Assembly (NCBI RefSeq): GCF_964199755.1
Contig: NC_133910.1
Span: 4,982,501-5,046,500 of the forward strand
Origin: Larus michahellis
Taxonomy: Eukaryota > Chordata > Aves > Charadriiformes > Laridae
DNA: 64,000 nucleotides
Reading direction: 5' to 3'
Under the pieces are notes generated by a model. That model worked only from the letters and a program-made list of their open reading frames with translations. It searched no databases and had not been told where the DNA came from. The position numbers and the translations under genes were made by a program. Below are positions 1 to 12,489 of this stretch, in pieces. Each line of letters starts with the position of its first letter. The stretch's first letter is position 1.

Positions 1-3000
1 TAGGATCCAGGTTGTTGTGCGTGTATAGGAGCTCAGAAGAGATGTGCAGAGTAGTGGGAGTCCCCCAAAATCCAGATGTGCTCATTTCTGTTGTGCAACA
101 AACAGTAATCTTAATCCCACCCAGCCGGGTCCCAGCCCTCGCCAGAAGTTTGTTCTCCTGCCTGCAAACCCACCGCCTGTCGTCTGCATCCTTTTAGATG
201 CCTTGCTTAGGGCAGTGCTGAGACCTGTGGGTCCCTCCGTAGTTTAAGCTAGTGGAAAACTGATCTGTAGCTCTTGTTTTTAGCATAGTTAAGATCATCA
301 TCAGCAAAACTTTATATTGCTCAGATATTGTGAGTCCTCATGGAAGTGGCCAGCCTGTGTTGTCAGGTCAGCTGGAGGCATAGTGTTTGAGGCTGTGTAG
401 TGCGAAGCAGCCCTAAAGTTGGCAAATTTTACTACTTTCAGCCCTATTTGCAGGTTGCTCAGTGCAGTGATGCAGTGGACACCCCATATCCCTGCCTACT
501 CCTTGATAGTTCCTGGACGCCAGAATACCCCGTCTGCATTTTAGCGCTGTTTGAGTCAAACATCTGTGTACCTGTCTCTCCGACGCACCCGCTTCTGTGA
601 TAGATGGCCCTTGTTTTTCCACTTCCAGAGCAGACAGCGCAGCTCAGACACACCAGAGAGCGCCTCACGCCAAACATAGCCCCGTGTAAGAGAGCCAAGC
701 TGAGGCCAGTGGTCTGTCAGCAGATAGTCCAGCTTGGGAGGAGGCAGAAACGGGATTTGCTGTGAGCTTCGTGCCAGTGACAGCACCGCGACGTTATTTA
801 CTGTAGATTAATGTGGGAGAAGGTCCTTGCCGACAACCCCTGCAAAACAGTTCAGTTTCAAGTGGAATTACAGTGGTCCTTTTAGATAAGTGTATTTTTG
901 CCAGCTGATCCCCAACAGCACTCCCAGTGGTGGGGAAAGCTGAAACTATTACTGTAAATACAAAAGGGAAGACATACTTGGCATCCCTTTACATTAGAGC
1001 TGGCTCAGAAGAGCGTCTGCGTAGCTGTTCCACTGCCAAGATGGATTGTAGTCAGATAGTACACATTGCAAAGGAACCAGAGCACACACTGAGATCTGTT
1101 GGGGTTTTTTTAACAATAGTTTATTTGTGTTTCAAAGGGATAGTTACAGGAATCCAGATCAATATGCTTGTCCAGAACTGTGCCTTCCTATTTTAGGGCC
1201 TGGATGAATAGGAGGTTACTTGAGTTCACATGCATATTGAGGATCGGTGCCTGCGGTAATGCAGCCTCCCGGGTTTCTTACTTATCCTTTATGAAAGTGA
1301 ACGTGAAAGAGCTGCGAGGCTGAAGTTGCCATTGTTCTGGTTCCTGGAGTTTTATTTTTTTCCCAACAAAATCCGTGTGGCGGTGCATGTTGTGAGGCTC
1401 TGTATGAACGGTGAGGTCGTGTCTCAACAGGAGATGGTAGGAGCTGAGCACTCCCCATCCAGGGTGTTTAAATAGACTTTGGTTGAACCATCTGAGACGC
1501 GTATCCAGAGAACATGTTGGGCTTTGGACCAAATTGAACACTGCTGAAAGGGAAGGAAGATTGTCGGTTTCAGTTAAATGTTCTGATTTTTTTAATGGAA
1601 AATTATAAAAGTACAACTTCGCTTTGATGAAAATATGTTTGGCATTTCCCAATCCCAGGTTTTGAAACTATCTGTGTATTTTCATGATTTTAGCACTCTA
1701 TCCCATTTGTCAGGATAAGAAAAATGGTTGACTAATGGAGTTGGTTGCATGGGACCAAAAAAATTATGCCTGGTTGGTTCTGTCTCTGAGATCTTTCGAA
1801 ATACTGTTTCAGACAATGAGTTGTAATTGCTTTGAAAATCTTGCTTTATGACCTGTTTTTTCTATACTGATCTTGATATATTTTTAAGGGACACAGGCAA
1901 AACAGGAGTTTGAATAGCCACAGGTACTTAGATGCTGAGGGTAAGAGTAAGATATTCTCCTATATAGCATTTCAAGCCCTGATTTATAGCAAGCAATAGG
2001 TTTCTGACAGTTTTAAGCAAGCGTGTACCACTGCTGCACCTGGGTTTTTGAGGGCAAAATTGCGTCCATTACTGGAGCATATACGGTATCTAGCTGATGA
2101 TAAATTATGCTGCTCATGCTTTGAATGGTGCCACTGCATTTTTTCTGAAGTGTAGACTCAACAAAGTATATCAGCAGACAGAGGCAGTTTCTTCTGAATT
2201 TCAACCTATGACAACTTTCTCAACACACACGGGTCTACGTTGATCCAAGGGGCTATCTTGACGGGTGCGTTCCAAGACAGCAGTGCTTCAGAGTTCAAAT
2301 TCTGGTGTCATCTGGCACATTTCTGATGTCTCTGGCTTTACTGATGACATCCTGCTTCATGAAGAATTTTGGCTGGTGCACGGTGTTCTCCTTTCAACTG
2401 TTTTGCATAGCTGAGGAAGACACCATCCTGACTAAATCAGTGTAGTTTGCAGCAGCGTGTCTGGTCTTTGCTGTGAGAAGGGCTTCTTTAATCCCAGCTT
2501 GCTTTTCTCTGTTTTCCTCCTTCCCCCATGTGTTTTGCATTGCCCAGCATGAGAAGTGGGGCAGTCGCTGGTGGTGGCAATGTTGCAGGAGCAATAAGCA
2601 CTGTGGCAGTCCCAGGGGAGGGCAAGAGAAAAGGAGTTGTGGTTCAGCAGGGATTACACAGCCCTCACGCTTAATTGCACTGGAAGGCGAATGATTGGAA
2701 AGGTCGTGAAAAGGATGGTGGATTATCTTCTTTTGCCACTGGTTTTGTTGGTTTGTTTTTACCTGAGCTGATGGGATGGGGGATCAGGGAAGACTCTTCC
2801 TAGACACTCCAGCACTGCGAGTGGAAGAAATGGTTTTAAAGGCTTTAAAGAAGCAATGCAAGATTTCCAGAAATGCATGAAGTAGGAACCAGGCATAATT
2901 GTGGGAGATATTTTGAGAGCCAGAGCTCTTCCCAGATCCAGGTCCCTTTAAAAAGAAACCTTTAGCATGTTTCTGACCCCACAGAATCAGAGGACCGGTC

Positions 3001-4329
3001 CGCCACTGCTGTGATGAGAGGGACAATGAGAGCACGGTCCAGAAGACACTTGCACAATCCTTTCTGGCCCTGGCTGGGACTTGAAGTCCCATGCTGTCCT
3101 GAGCATACTCGAAAACTCTGCGCGCTGACATTGCCTCGCAGATAACTGGCTGGGAAAGGATTTCTTCAGGGCTTATACTCCACCTCCACCCACACTTGAA
3201 GTCCCAGAGTCACCAAAGAAAGTTTAAAAATATTCTGCCAAATGTTTGCTGAGTTAAATCTTTTAGGCCTTTTTGTACGTAACCCCTGTTTTGAGTCTTG
3301 ATTTTTTTTTTTTGTTTTTTTTGTTCCTGTCTTCACTTTAAAAAGTTTCCTTTCGGGGGGGTGATCCTTAGGAGCTGGATGTGTAGGAGACTCAGAGACT
3401 GCCTTAGCAGTAGTCACCTTGCAAGTACTCCCATGCAATGCTTTTCTCTGCACACATTTGTGATCTGAGAGTTTTATTTAGCACTTTTTGATGGGAATCA
3501 AGTCAGGGTTGGATTTCAACATCTCTTGAAGAGAGGAAGCGCACGGCGCAGACTGCATTGCAGGGAAAAACACCCAGCATGTCACGTGCCTGCTCACTCC
3601 TCATTCTTCACTTTGTTCCTTGAGTTGGGGGATCAACCTCTATTTGCCCCTCTTCAGGAGTAAAGTCTCTGAACCAGATGGATGACTAGAAGTCAGATGA
3701 GTTCTTGTTTCTACATAACAAGAGATACCCTTTCGTTCTGCTTTTTTGTGCTTTGCACAACTTTTAGAAGAAACAATGGGCTTCTGCATTTATCATATCT
3801 GCAGCGTGATGCTGTGGGATCCCTGCGTTGGGTCTACCTGTGCTTCCCGTAGAGGAAGAGCGGGAGAGAGGGCAGGGTGCAGCTTCAGGCTCAGACCAAG
3901 TCACTTAATCAAGCCCTCCATCAGGAGCTGAGAAACATGCTTGGGACAAGCTTCCAGCCCCTGTTGGCTCTTGGATGGAGAGGATCACGGTCTGTCCCAG
4001 CAATGGTTCCCTCCACCACCGGCGTGGGGGAGGTACAGTAACTTTGATGTATGATCAGTGGTTCTTGTAGGAAGTTTATAACCTGTTCATTTATCAAGAT
4101 TTTCAATGTGTGCACGGCTGGAGAGAAATGAAAGCAACAGATTTATTCCTTTAGGAGGTGGGTTAATCCTGTTTCAGCAGTTCCTGGGCGGGGGTGGGCA
4201 GGGGGAGAGGCAGAGCTGTTTCTGTACGTCCAAGGCAGCATGCTGTGAGGTGCATTCAGATGAGTTTCACCTCAGCACGCACACTGCGTTGCCTTGGCTT
4301 CCCTAGCAGGTTTGCTCTTCAGCATCCCA
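1..4329. other. Intergenic DNA, no gene recognised
   Basis: The open frames here are short, mostly start at non-ATG codons and overlap on both strands, as random frames do. I found no exon with homology, no RNA gene and no clear interspersed repeat apart from the poly-T tract at 3302. Confidence 0.7.
3302..3322 (+). repeat. Poly-T tract
   Basis: Twelve T, one G and eight T. No adjoining element is recognised. Confidence 0.8.
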
Positions 4330-4460
4330 AGAGAACCCCCAAACAAATTACCAATTACATTTTGTGCTTTAATTAAACAGAAAGGTGGGCACACGCTTCA
4401 GCTTCACTGTGAGCCACAGCATTAAACAATCTCTTGAATGATTACAGACACAGCAAATTG
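4330..4460. promoter_or_regulatory. Candidate conserved non-coding element
   Basis: A repeat-free stretch with closely spaced homeodomain-type cores (CCAATTACA, GCTTTAATTAAACAG, GCATTAAACAA, GAATGATTACAG). There is no coding signal. The call rests on base texture alone. Confidence 0.25.
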
Positions 4461-4780
4461 GGGCTCCGCTCACTGCCTTTCTTCACGTACTGGTGATCTA
4501 ACTCAAAGATTCCCCTGTGAATGGTGAGTTCGGTGTCCTCCTAACCTGCCCCAGAGAGGCTTTGAGACTTGGGGATGGTATGAAGAGCCTTGAGCATCTG
4601 TTGAAGTCGGAGGGAGCCCCATGTTGTTAAGGGCGGGCTGGAAGATGCTCAGAATCCGACAGCATCTGGGCCCTGCGTGTAGGTCCTGGTATTAAAGCAA
4701 GGACCGTATCCAAAATTTGTGCCACAGAGGGAAGCACTGGCAACATGACAGGAGACCAAAGGTTGAGCTTCATTTCCATG

Positions 4781-4804
4781 TGCATTTGCATAATTGCAAA
4801 TGCA
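4781..4804. promoter_or_regulatory. 24-base palindrome containing a POU octamer
   Basis: Arms TGCATTTGCA (4781-4790) and TGCAAATGCA (4795-4804) are exact reverse complements around a TAAT centre. ATTTGCAT at 4784-4791 is a perfect octamer (POU/Oct) site, and the partner arm carries TTGCAAATG. The centre plus flanks also give TAAT homeodomain cores. Direct base reading supports the palindrome; protein binding is inferred. Confidence 0.6.
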
Positions 4805-5104
4805 TGAGATGCACATTAATAATCACTCTTGCATCTTTATCATTCTCAATAAGTACAGAGAAAATTTCTTGCTCTTGGAGTTCATCAGCAATAAAAACCT
4901 GCAGTGTCCTCATTCTGTAATCGCAGGGAATTAGGGACACCTTGGGAGGGACATGTTTTATCATTCTGTTGGATGTGTCTGCCCTTAAATCTGGAGTCCA
5001 TAAAATTTAACTCTGGACTAGCTCTGGGCAAGAGAAAGTAACTGTGAAGGGAAAAGTGCTTTGAAATTTTTATCCTAGGGGGGATATTTTGAGGAGCTCA
5101 GAAA

Positions 5105-5185
5105 AGCTGGCACCTGGGTCCTGTTGAATTTCAGTGGAAGTTCCACTGCCTCTTGCTCCATTCAAAGCCTCAGCAAAACCCTATG
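5105..5185. repeat. Possible short ancient repeat relic
   Basis: 'GGGTCCTGTTGAATTTCAGTGG' read as GGGTCCTGTTGA plus ATTTCAGTGGAAGTTCCACTG, then 'CTCCATTCAAAGCCTCAG', echoes the 'gacttcaatggg' repeat phrases noted elsewhere in the window. The evidence is weak. Confidence 0.25.
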
Positions 5186-5189
5186 GGGC

Positions 5190-8100
5190 ATGGCCAAGCA
5201 TAGGTGTAATTCTTTTTGGGTGTTCTGTGCAAGGACTTAGTGGGACAGATGTAGAGCGTCGTGTCGGATGGAGCTGGTTGCTCTAGATGTGTGGTCTGTT
5301 ACTGTCCCTGCCACAAAGACTTTATTTCTCAAGTAGACAGAACAGAAAAAGGATTGGCAGAAGGAATGCAGAGACAGAGGGGTTTGCATATCAGAAAAAG
5401 CTCTTCTTTACCAGCTTGGCTTTTTTTAACCTTATCAAACTAAATTCTCAAGCTTATATTTACTTTGCAGAGTTGTTCCTTCTGACCCCACTCTTCTCCA
5501 TTATACCCTGATGGCATTACTGAGTTGCTGAAAATGGCAGTGGTTTTAGGCTGGAATGTGATAGATTTCTGCAAGTGATTAAATGATGCTGTTGTCAGTT
5601 GCAGGAGGGACCTGTCTGTGACGGCCTTGATTTGATGGACCAGTGCTGTGTTCCAGCCTGGAAAGTCTGGGCTTTGCTCATGTACTTCTACAATGTTTTT
5701 GTTACAGTTGGCCTGAAAATGAGAACTCAATTCAACAGAAAACATTTCTTGACTTTCTAATGTTTGTTTTCATTTTTTCTCAGATTTAAAACTTTTAACA
5801 TTTTTCAGGATGGGGGAGATGGAAGGATATGATTACATCCCTCCCAAACCATCACTGTCCAGTGGCTTGGATTGAGATGACTCAGATGCAGAGTTCTTCT
5901 TTTCTTTATTTGGGCTTTAAGTCAAATCTAGGTGGGTACCTTAATCATGTTAGAGGGCATTCTGGTGTAGATTCATGAATCCCATCTTGATCGTCTTTTA
6001 AAACAATGGCGTAACTAAACGTATCACTACAGTGTTTGGTTCCACAAATCAATGTTTTCTCTAAAACCAAATGAATATCAATAAGGATCACTGCTATTGT
6101 TCCTTTATCTTCTCTGCTGTATGGGCTGTAATTATGGAATGTTACCTTAATTGGTGACAGCAGGATAGGCTATGTATTTACCGCTGCAGCATCTCAGCCT
6201 AATGTCTCCTTTGAGATATCGGCTTCGGAGTTTTCTTAGTGAAAAAGGAAATCTTCATTAATTTGTCCAAAGAAGCAACAGCCTGTGAGGAAGGGGCACA
6301 AGTTACTTACAAGCCCTGTTCTGTGTGACAGGAGTCCCATGATTTTGCAACAAGCAATGCCATTTTTCAGGCACCCGCTTTGCTTCGGCAGGATAAATTC
6401 GTTGCTGTTGATTGTCTGCTCCACTGTCTGGTGTCCGAGGGATCTGGGAAACTGCTGAGTGTTTGCATCATTGCCTTTACGCTTCCATTTCAGATGTCTT
6501 CAAATGTTTCTAAACTTAACACTTAGGAGACTGAGCCGGCATTGATTGGTTTCTCTAAAGCAGAGATCTCACGTTTTTCTTCAACGGGATTTCACTTTAC
6601 CCTTCAAATAATGTTTGTGCCCTCAGAGTCATTGTGATTTCCACGCTTACTTTGAAACTGTATTGATCATGTAATTAAAGTGTCTTCTGACCACCTCAGG
6701 AATCTAGCAAGATTGAGACCTAGGCTTTCTCGGCTGGTTTTAGAAACCTCAGTCTGTCCTTCATTTTAATCTCAACTTCCAACCTGATTCTTGCAGGTAC
6801 TTGCAAATCTTGCAGTCTGTGCTCCTCAGAGTCTTCAACCGTGCAGAATTCAGTCAGTTAGAGGATTTAGGTGGCTCTCGGTCCTGCGCTGTGTTAATTC
6901 CAGCCTTGCATTGCAGTTGGCTCATTTTAGTGGTAATATACTTCTGTCCACGGGCCCCAAGGAAGACACAGGGAATTGCTGTGCCAAACGCATGGAGATA
7001 CATTTCCTTGGCCTTTGCTGACTTCCAGCAAAGCAATGGTAAAGATTCTAGTAGTTTTTATTTAAAATTATACATCTGATGGAAAGATGAATGCAATGAT
7101 CATCATTTACTGTTCAAAACCATCATTGGTTCACTTTACGCTGGCTGTGAATAATGCCAAAGGCACAAAAAAACACTTTGGAAAGATGAAATTGTTGATT
7201 GACTAAAATGAGTAGTACTACAAAGTGAGTCAATAAAAAAGAAGCAAGACTGTCAACCATTCGATCTCTTTTCATCTCCACAGTATCTTTCACAGCTGCT
7301 ACTTCAAAGCCGTACACAAAATTATCAATACTTTAAAAAGCTGTTTGGGATAGATAATACAATTTCAGATGCAGCTAAATTATTTTGGGAAAGAAAGGGT
7401 TTAAAAAAGTTGTTTTAAGGAATAAAATACATGCTAGTAACAAGAGGAGGCAAGTCAAGAGTGAATGCGAGTACACTCTGGCAGAGAGCTTCCCAGCTGA
7501 GGAGTATAATGCAAAAAGCCTATTGGCCAAAAGTTTTTGTCCAAGACTTCCAAAGTCCAGCATTACCTATAATCATGTCCAATCTCTGCTGATCCAAAAG
7601 CCAATTTTTCAACTCAATTCCGGCTGAAATTAGAAACCCATGTAGAGATCTCAGATTGGTGAAAAAAAGCCTGTTACCGTGCATGCCAGAGATCATTCCT
7701 GCTGCCACATTCTGGACCAAGTGCAATTTCTTCTAATAAAAACATTTCTGGCAAAACTGTACATTAAGAGTTAGTGTAATCGAATCTGGATGTGAGGAAA
7801 GCATGCAAACTTGCTTCCAAGTCAGCAAGAGTTAGGCAGGATTTAATCCTCCATGTGTTTTTATTATGATATAAAAAGCTGTTATATTGGTATTTTTAAT
7901 ACATTTATCAAAAGGAAACTGCAAATCCAAAGTCACTTCCAAATTTCCCACTGATATAGGAATGAGTAGCTGAGACAATTCTGAAGTGAACTCAGGCAAT
8001 GGGATTTTGTAATATGGGTTTAGCTGCCAGGAGACCAGCACTCGGATTTGACTTTTAACCAGTTCACACTAGACCTATGCAAACGTTTTCCCTGAGCATT

Positions 8101-11100
8101 TGCTGTAGCGTGAAGCTGATTTCTTTTTTTCTCTCTGCTCTGTTTATGCACATTTTCTGCTGGCTTTTCATGAACATTTTAGCAACCCATAGGATCTCCC
8201 GAGATGACAAAGCCCATCACCAGCCATGCACCAGCAGTTCCCACCACAGCCAGCACCACTTACTTAGGGGCCTAAGAATAGGAGGCGGCAGACATTTCTA
8301 TTAAGCCCTCTTTTTTAAAAAGAGCTTGGCTCTCATTTACTCGTCTAAATAAAGTCCAGATTTTCAGAAGAGCTCAATAGATTGCGTGCTGAACACTTGT
8401 GAAAATAGAGTCTACATTTCACGTCTACTCTGGGGCTCAAGGTTTTCAGAAAGCTGGCCTCAAGTTTCTTGTTCTTGGACAAACAGGGAATGTTTGGGGG
8501 ATACCTTGGGGTTGATTCTGCCTTCCTTGCTCTGGGATTTCCAATGGTGTGACGCCATCCAGTGCGAGTGGCCGGCCTGGCGTGACTCCTGTGGGATGCT
8601 TTGGGAGGAAGTGGTAAGGCGCCTCCGATACAGGGGACGGGCATTTCATTCCCTGTTCCGCCACAGATGGCCTTCAGGGTCTTTGGCTGGGATTTTCAGG
8701 CTTTTTAATGGTTGGTTGAGGGTCAAAAGAAGTGATTCAGCTTTTGAGTCCTAAAAATAAGATACTTTGAAAGGACCTGATTTTGAGACCTACCTCTGCT
8801 CTTTAATATATATATCCCAACTCAGGTGGGGCGAGTGGAGGCACTCACAGTCATCACTCAGTTTCTGTCGCAGTTGGTATGCTCTGACTTCTTGGTTTGT
8901 TGGTTTGCTTTTTAAAATTCTTGCCTCCTAGGGATTTGTGTGGACAAATGCATTAATGCTATAAAAAGGGTTTGGGAACTAAGCTAATAGAGACAGTGTA
9001 AATCCCATGTACCGGTTCTGAAGCCCAATTTAGAGCAGCCTAGGGGCATCTCATCATCTTTTTATTCCTTCTCAGTACCAATTACTTTTGGATGCTAAAC
9101 AACCTGTCCTGAAGCCTGACTGTACTACAGCATCTTTCAACCTGAAAACCCCTAAAACTACACAGCAAATATATTACATAAACCATACAGGGATCGTTTT
9201 ACCCATCTTTAGAAAGCAGCCTCTTGTGGGTTTGGAAAGTGTGAGAACAGCAGTGTTATGCAGGAAGCATCGTTTTTAATCAGGATGCTTTCATCTACAC
9301 AGTGAAAGTCTCTTGCCAAAAGCTCTCTCATCTCTGACCCCTTATGCAGTGATATAATGTAGTTCCTCCTGGGGCATGAGAGACGCTGGGGTCAGCCTTG
9401 CCATGTAGTCTGAATTACTGATATTAAAGAGGATAATTGGCGTTTCTACCACCTGGTACAGTTAATAAGACAGCATCCAGATCAACTGTCTAGAGCCCTG
9501 TAAAATAATCATAAGGAGAATACAGTTCTTTAATAGCAGTAAAAGTATAATAAGGTCCTCTAAATAGAGTAACAAAAGTTGAACGAACCCAATATTAAAA
9601 CACTATATGTTATTATATTTTTTTAAAAGTCCATAACAGAGAGATCCTTTGGCACACCAGTGTAAAATCAAATTTAACAAGCAAGTTAAATAAGCAATTA
9701 GGAGTGGGGATTTTAAACTTCTTTCCAGTCTCAATTGCTCTAATTTAGCACAAGTGGAGATCTGTCTTGTGCATTGCATGTGATGGCCATACCTGAACAG
9801 TGGCGTTATCAGAAAGACTGGCATTTTTAGAAAAAGACTGAAGACCTGATTCTTATGGTGGGTCACATTCCCAGAACTGACCCTTTCTTCCATGCCTTGT
9901 GTCCGAATGCTCACCCAGGATGTTGGAGGCCCAGATTCAGTTTTCTCTTTTGCCTGGGAGAATTCAGACCCAAATCTCCTTCTTTCCAGAAATATCTCTG
10001 CCCAGGGAGCTGGTGGTTCTGCCCTGAGTGTGTTTTCCAGCACTGCAGTTTGTTTTTACTGGTCTCTTAATAAGAATGCGGGAGTCATTGGATAAGGAGG
10101 AGGGAAAAAAAATCTGAGGCCTTGTAAAAAGTGCCTTTGCCAGTGGTAGGAGACCTGAGTTCCAGCCGTAACTCCAAGGTTGTTTAAGTGTTTTTCATGG
10201 AACAGCTGAGCAAGCAAAGAAGCAAAACCGGAGGAGCTTGGGGAGTTCAAAGGAACCGAGTGAGGTGCTTTTAGGGTTGGCGGAAGTTTTTAGGTTGTCA
10301 TTTTGAGCATAAGAATCTAAATCTGAAGATCCAAGTCTTATTTTGGCCTCGTCCTGTCACACTCTCAGAAAAATTACCTTTGTCTTAAAAAATGCATATA
10401 CACCAAGCAACAGGCATATTTTTTGTTGGATGAACTCTCCCAGGAAACCATAGTATCTTTCTAGTTCAGCCACTGGGATTTTACTGGCAAATTGCACATC
10501 AATGTGTGAGGTCCTCAGATGCTGTGAGCTGGAGGAGCTCCATGACTGATATTGTGGGTATTTGCATTTGCACCGGTGCCTTTGAAGAATCTGGTCACTT
10601 ATAGCCACAGAGAAGACAAGCGTCCTGGCTGCTTTTCGATCAGATGAATCTGTCTGTTGTGGACGTCCTTAAAATAAGGTGGGATTTTTAAGCCATTCTC
10701 TTCAAGTGTTGTTACAAGAGAGATTTTGCAAAGCTGGACTGGTGTGTTGCCATCCCTGGCAATTCTTTGTTGATAATGGACTCCATCACCTTTAAAGGCT
10801 CTGTTTCTGCAATTATTGGAAATGTCATGGCTGGTAACTGACCAGCAAAGTAAAGACAACCAACTGTTTTGGAGGAGTGAAGTGTCTCGGCCACATTTTG
10901 CTTTGCCATTTTCATGTAGCATCAGGAGCGTGTCCTGGTTTAACTCTCTGCTCAACAGCAGCAGAGCAGCGGCGCTGGTCCTGCAGTCAGCACTAGGCAT
11001 GTCCCTTTTCATTCTCCTTTGCATGACCGAATATTTCCCTTTAGCGATTTTATTTTTTTACAAAGAAACTTTTATCTGTAGCCACACGTGCAAAACTCTC

Positions 11101-12164
11101 AAACGGGCTGTTTCAAATCTAGTCAAGGTCATTGAAAAAAGATATTTTTTAAAGTGGCTAGGGCTCTTAAAAGTCCTTTTGGATTCCCCAGAAGCAAAAA
11201 AGCAGCATTTACCCTGTAAGCCTTAAAGATCAAGGACTTGAGTATCTTTCAACATCCTAAAGCCCATGCAGACTTTAAACTGGTATTCCCAGCTCATTCG
11301 CCAAAAGAAGAGGAGGAAAATGAAATGAACTAAAAGCTTTTGCCTTGAGGTCTGGTGCAATAGGCCCTTCTGAAGTCTGGAGTCGGAATTGTTTCAATCT
11401 ATGTAAATATTGGGAAATTAAATTCCATATGTCCCATGCCAGATGCTCCCAGCTGCTGCTGCTGTGTGGGGAACAGTAAGTAGACAGTTTAGCCTTGTCA
11501 GGCGGAGGAAAAAAAAAACATAAAAATTAGAAAGGGTGGGAGGGGGGTGGCTTGCCATTTTGGGGTCAGGAGGGTAATGTGCACAAGTGGCTATGCCAGT
11601 GAGCTGACAGGCCACATCACTGGACAGTTGTAAGTGCCGTGTGAGGCTTACAACTGGAAGACCCCAGTGAGAGCAACACAGGACTTGGCGTGAGAGCTTG
11701 GCTCTAATGTATATTGTTTATTTCAAAGTGTGTAGAAATTGCGTGCATATGGGAAGCAGTCAGGTTTGGACCGTGAGCGGCTCGAGTGGGTAAATCTGAT
11801 TTTGTTGTAGCCTGGGAAAAATGGCTCAGAGCAGGGAAAGGCCCCTCGCTGCACCAGACATCGCCACTGACTGCACTGGCCACTTGTCACCGGCCCTTGC
11901 CGGCCATACCCCACCATAGCCCATCTCCATCACCCTGGCTCAAGCCTTTTGGTTGGGCCTTATTTGTGTCTTGTGGCAGGCTCGCACATTTATTTAATAG
12001 GTTTGTTATTTATATCACGAGCCTTGCACTGTGGAAGGGAAAGAAGTAGAGGGACGCAACCACAATTTTAAATGACCTGTGCTTAAAAAAAGCACACACG
12101 CCCTAATGAAACTAGAGATTTAGGAATCCTCGTGGAAACTCCAGCTGCCTAAAAATAGGCAGTG
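5190..12164. other. Intergenic DNA, no gene recognised
   Basis: Mostly unique sequence with moderate AT content. A short TA run sits near 8806. The longest frames (146 residues, minus strand, 9603-10043; 141 residues, minus strand, 10599-11024) show no domain, signal peptide or composition that supports coding. AT-rich unique sequence at 9430-9760 could include regulatory DNA. Confidence 0.65.
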
Positions 12165-12480
12165 CCCCTCTCGCATCCGCAGGGATCCTTCTCTGCGCTG
12201 CCGGCCCACGGCGCAGCCGCGGCTGGGCCCGGCCCTCGGCGGGTGGAAGTGCCGCCAGCTCTCCCCTGCTCGGGCCCACGCTCGGGCCTCCCTCCCCCTT
12301 TTTATTTTTATGCTGTTTTTTTTTTTTTTCTCTAACGCGGTGACAAGTGGAACTGTCTCCAAAAAAGAGCGGCCTTGTGGCTTGCCCTGACGTGGCTGCA
12401 GACGTTCAGTAAACACGAGGGAAGCCGGAGCCCCGTGGCCGGGGCGAGGAAGGCCGAGCGGTTACTCAGCGTTTGCTGTC
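12165..12480. promoter_or_regulatory. Orphan CpG-rich island
   Basis: By hand count there are about 15 CpGs in the 125 bases from roughly 12170 to 12295, and about 13 more between 12335 and 12475, in a window otherwise poor in CpG. The two halves are separated by an AT-rich stretch with a 14-base T-run (12316-12329). No convincing exon is present: the overlapping minus-strand frame (12120-12416) is a low-complexity Arg/Gly-rich reading of CpG-rich DNA. It could be an unannotated lncRNA promoter, a distal PAPPA enhancer or an unmethylated orphan island. Confidence 0.6.
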
Positions 12481-12489
12481 TGAGAAGGT

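Noticed and set aside
10928..10960. 'TGTCCTGGTTTAA' reminiscent of the edge of an avian LTR
   Set aside because: Only a dozen bases agree. No paired LTR, primer-binding site or polypurine tract is found.
12120..12416. 98-codon frame on the - strand across the CpG island
   Set aside because: The Arg/Gly-rich content and the Lys run reflect CpG-rich DNA and the T-tract. There is no exon structure.
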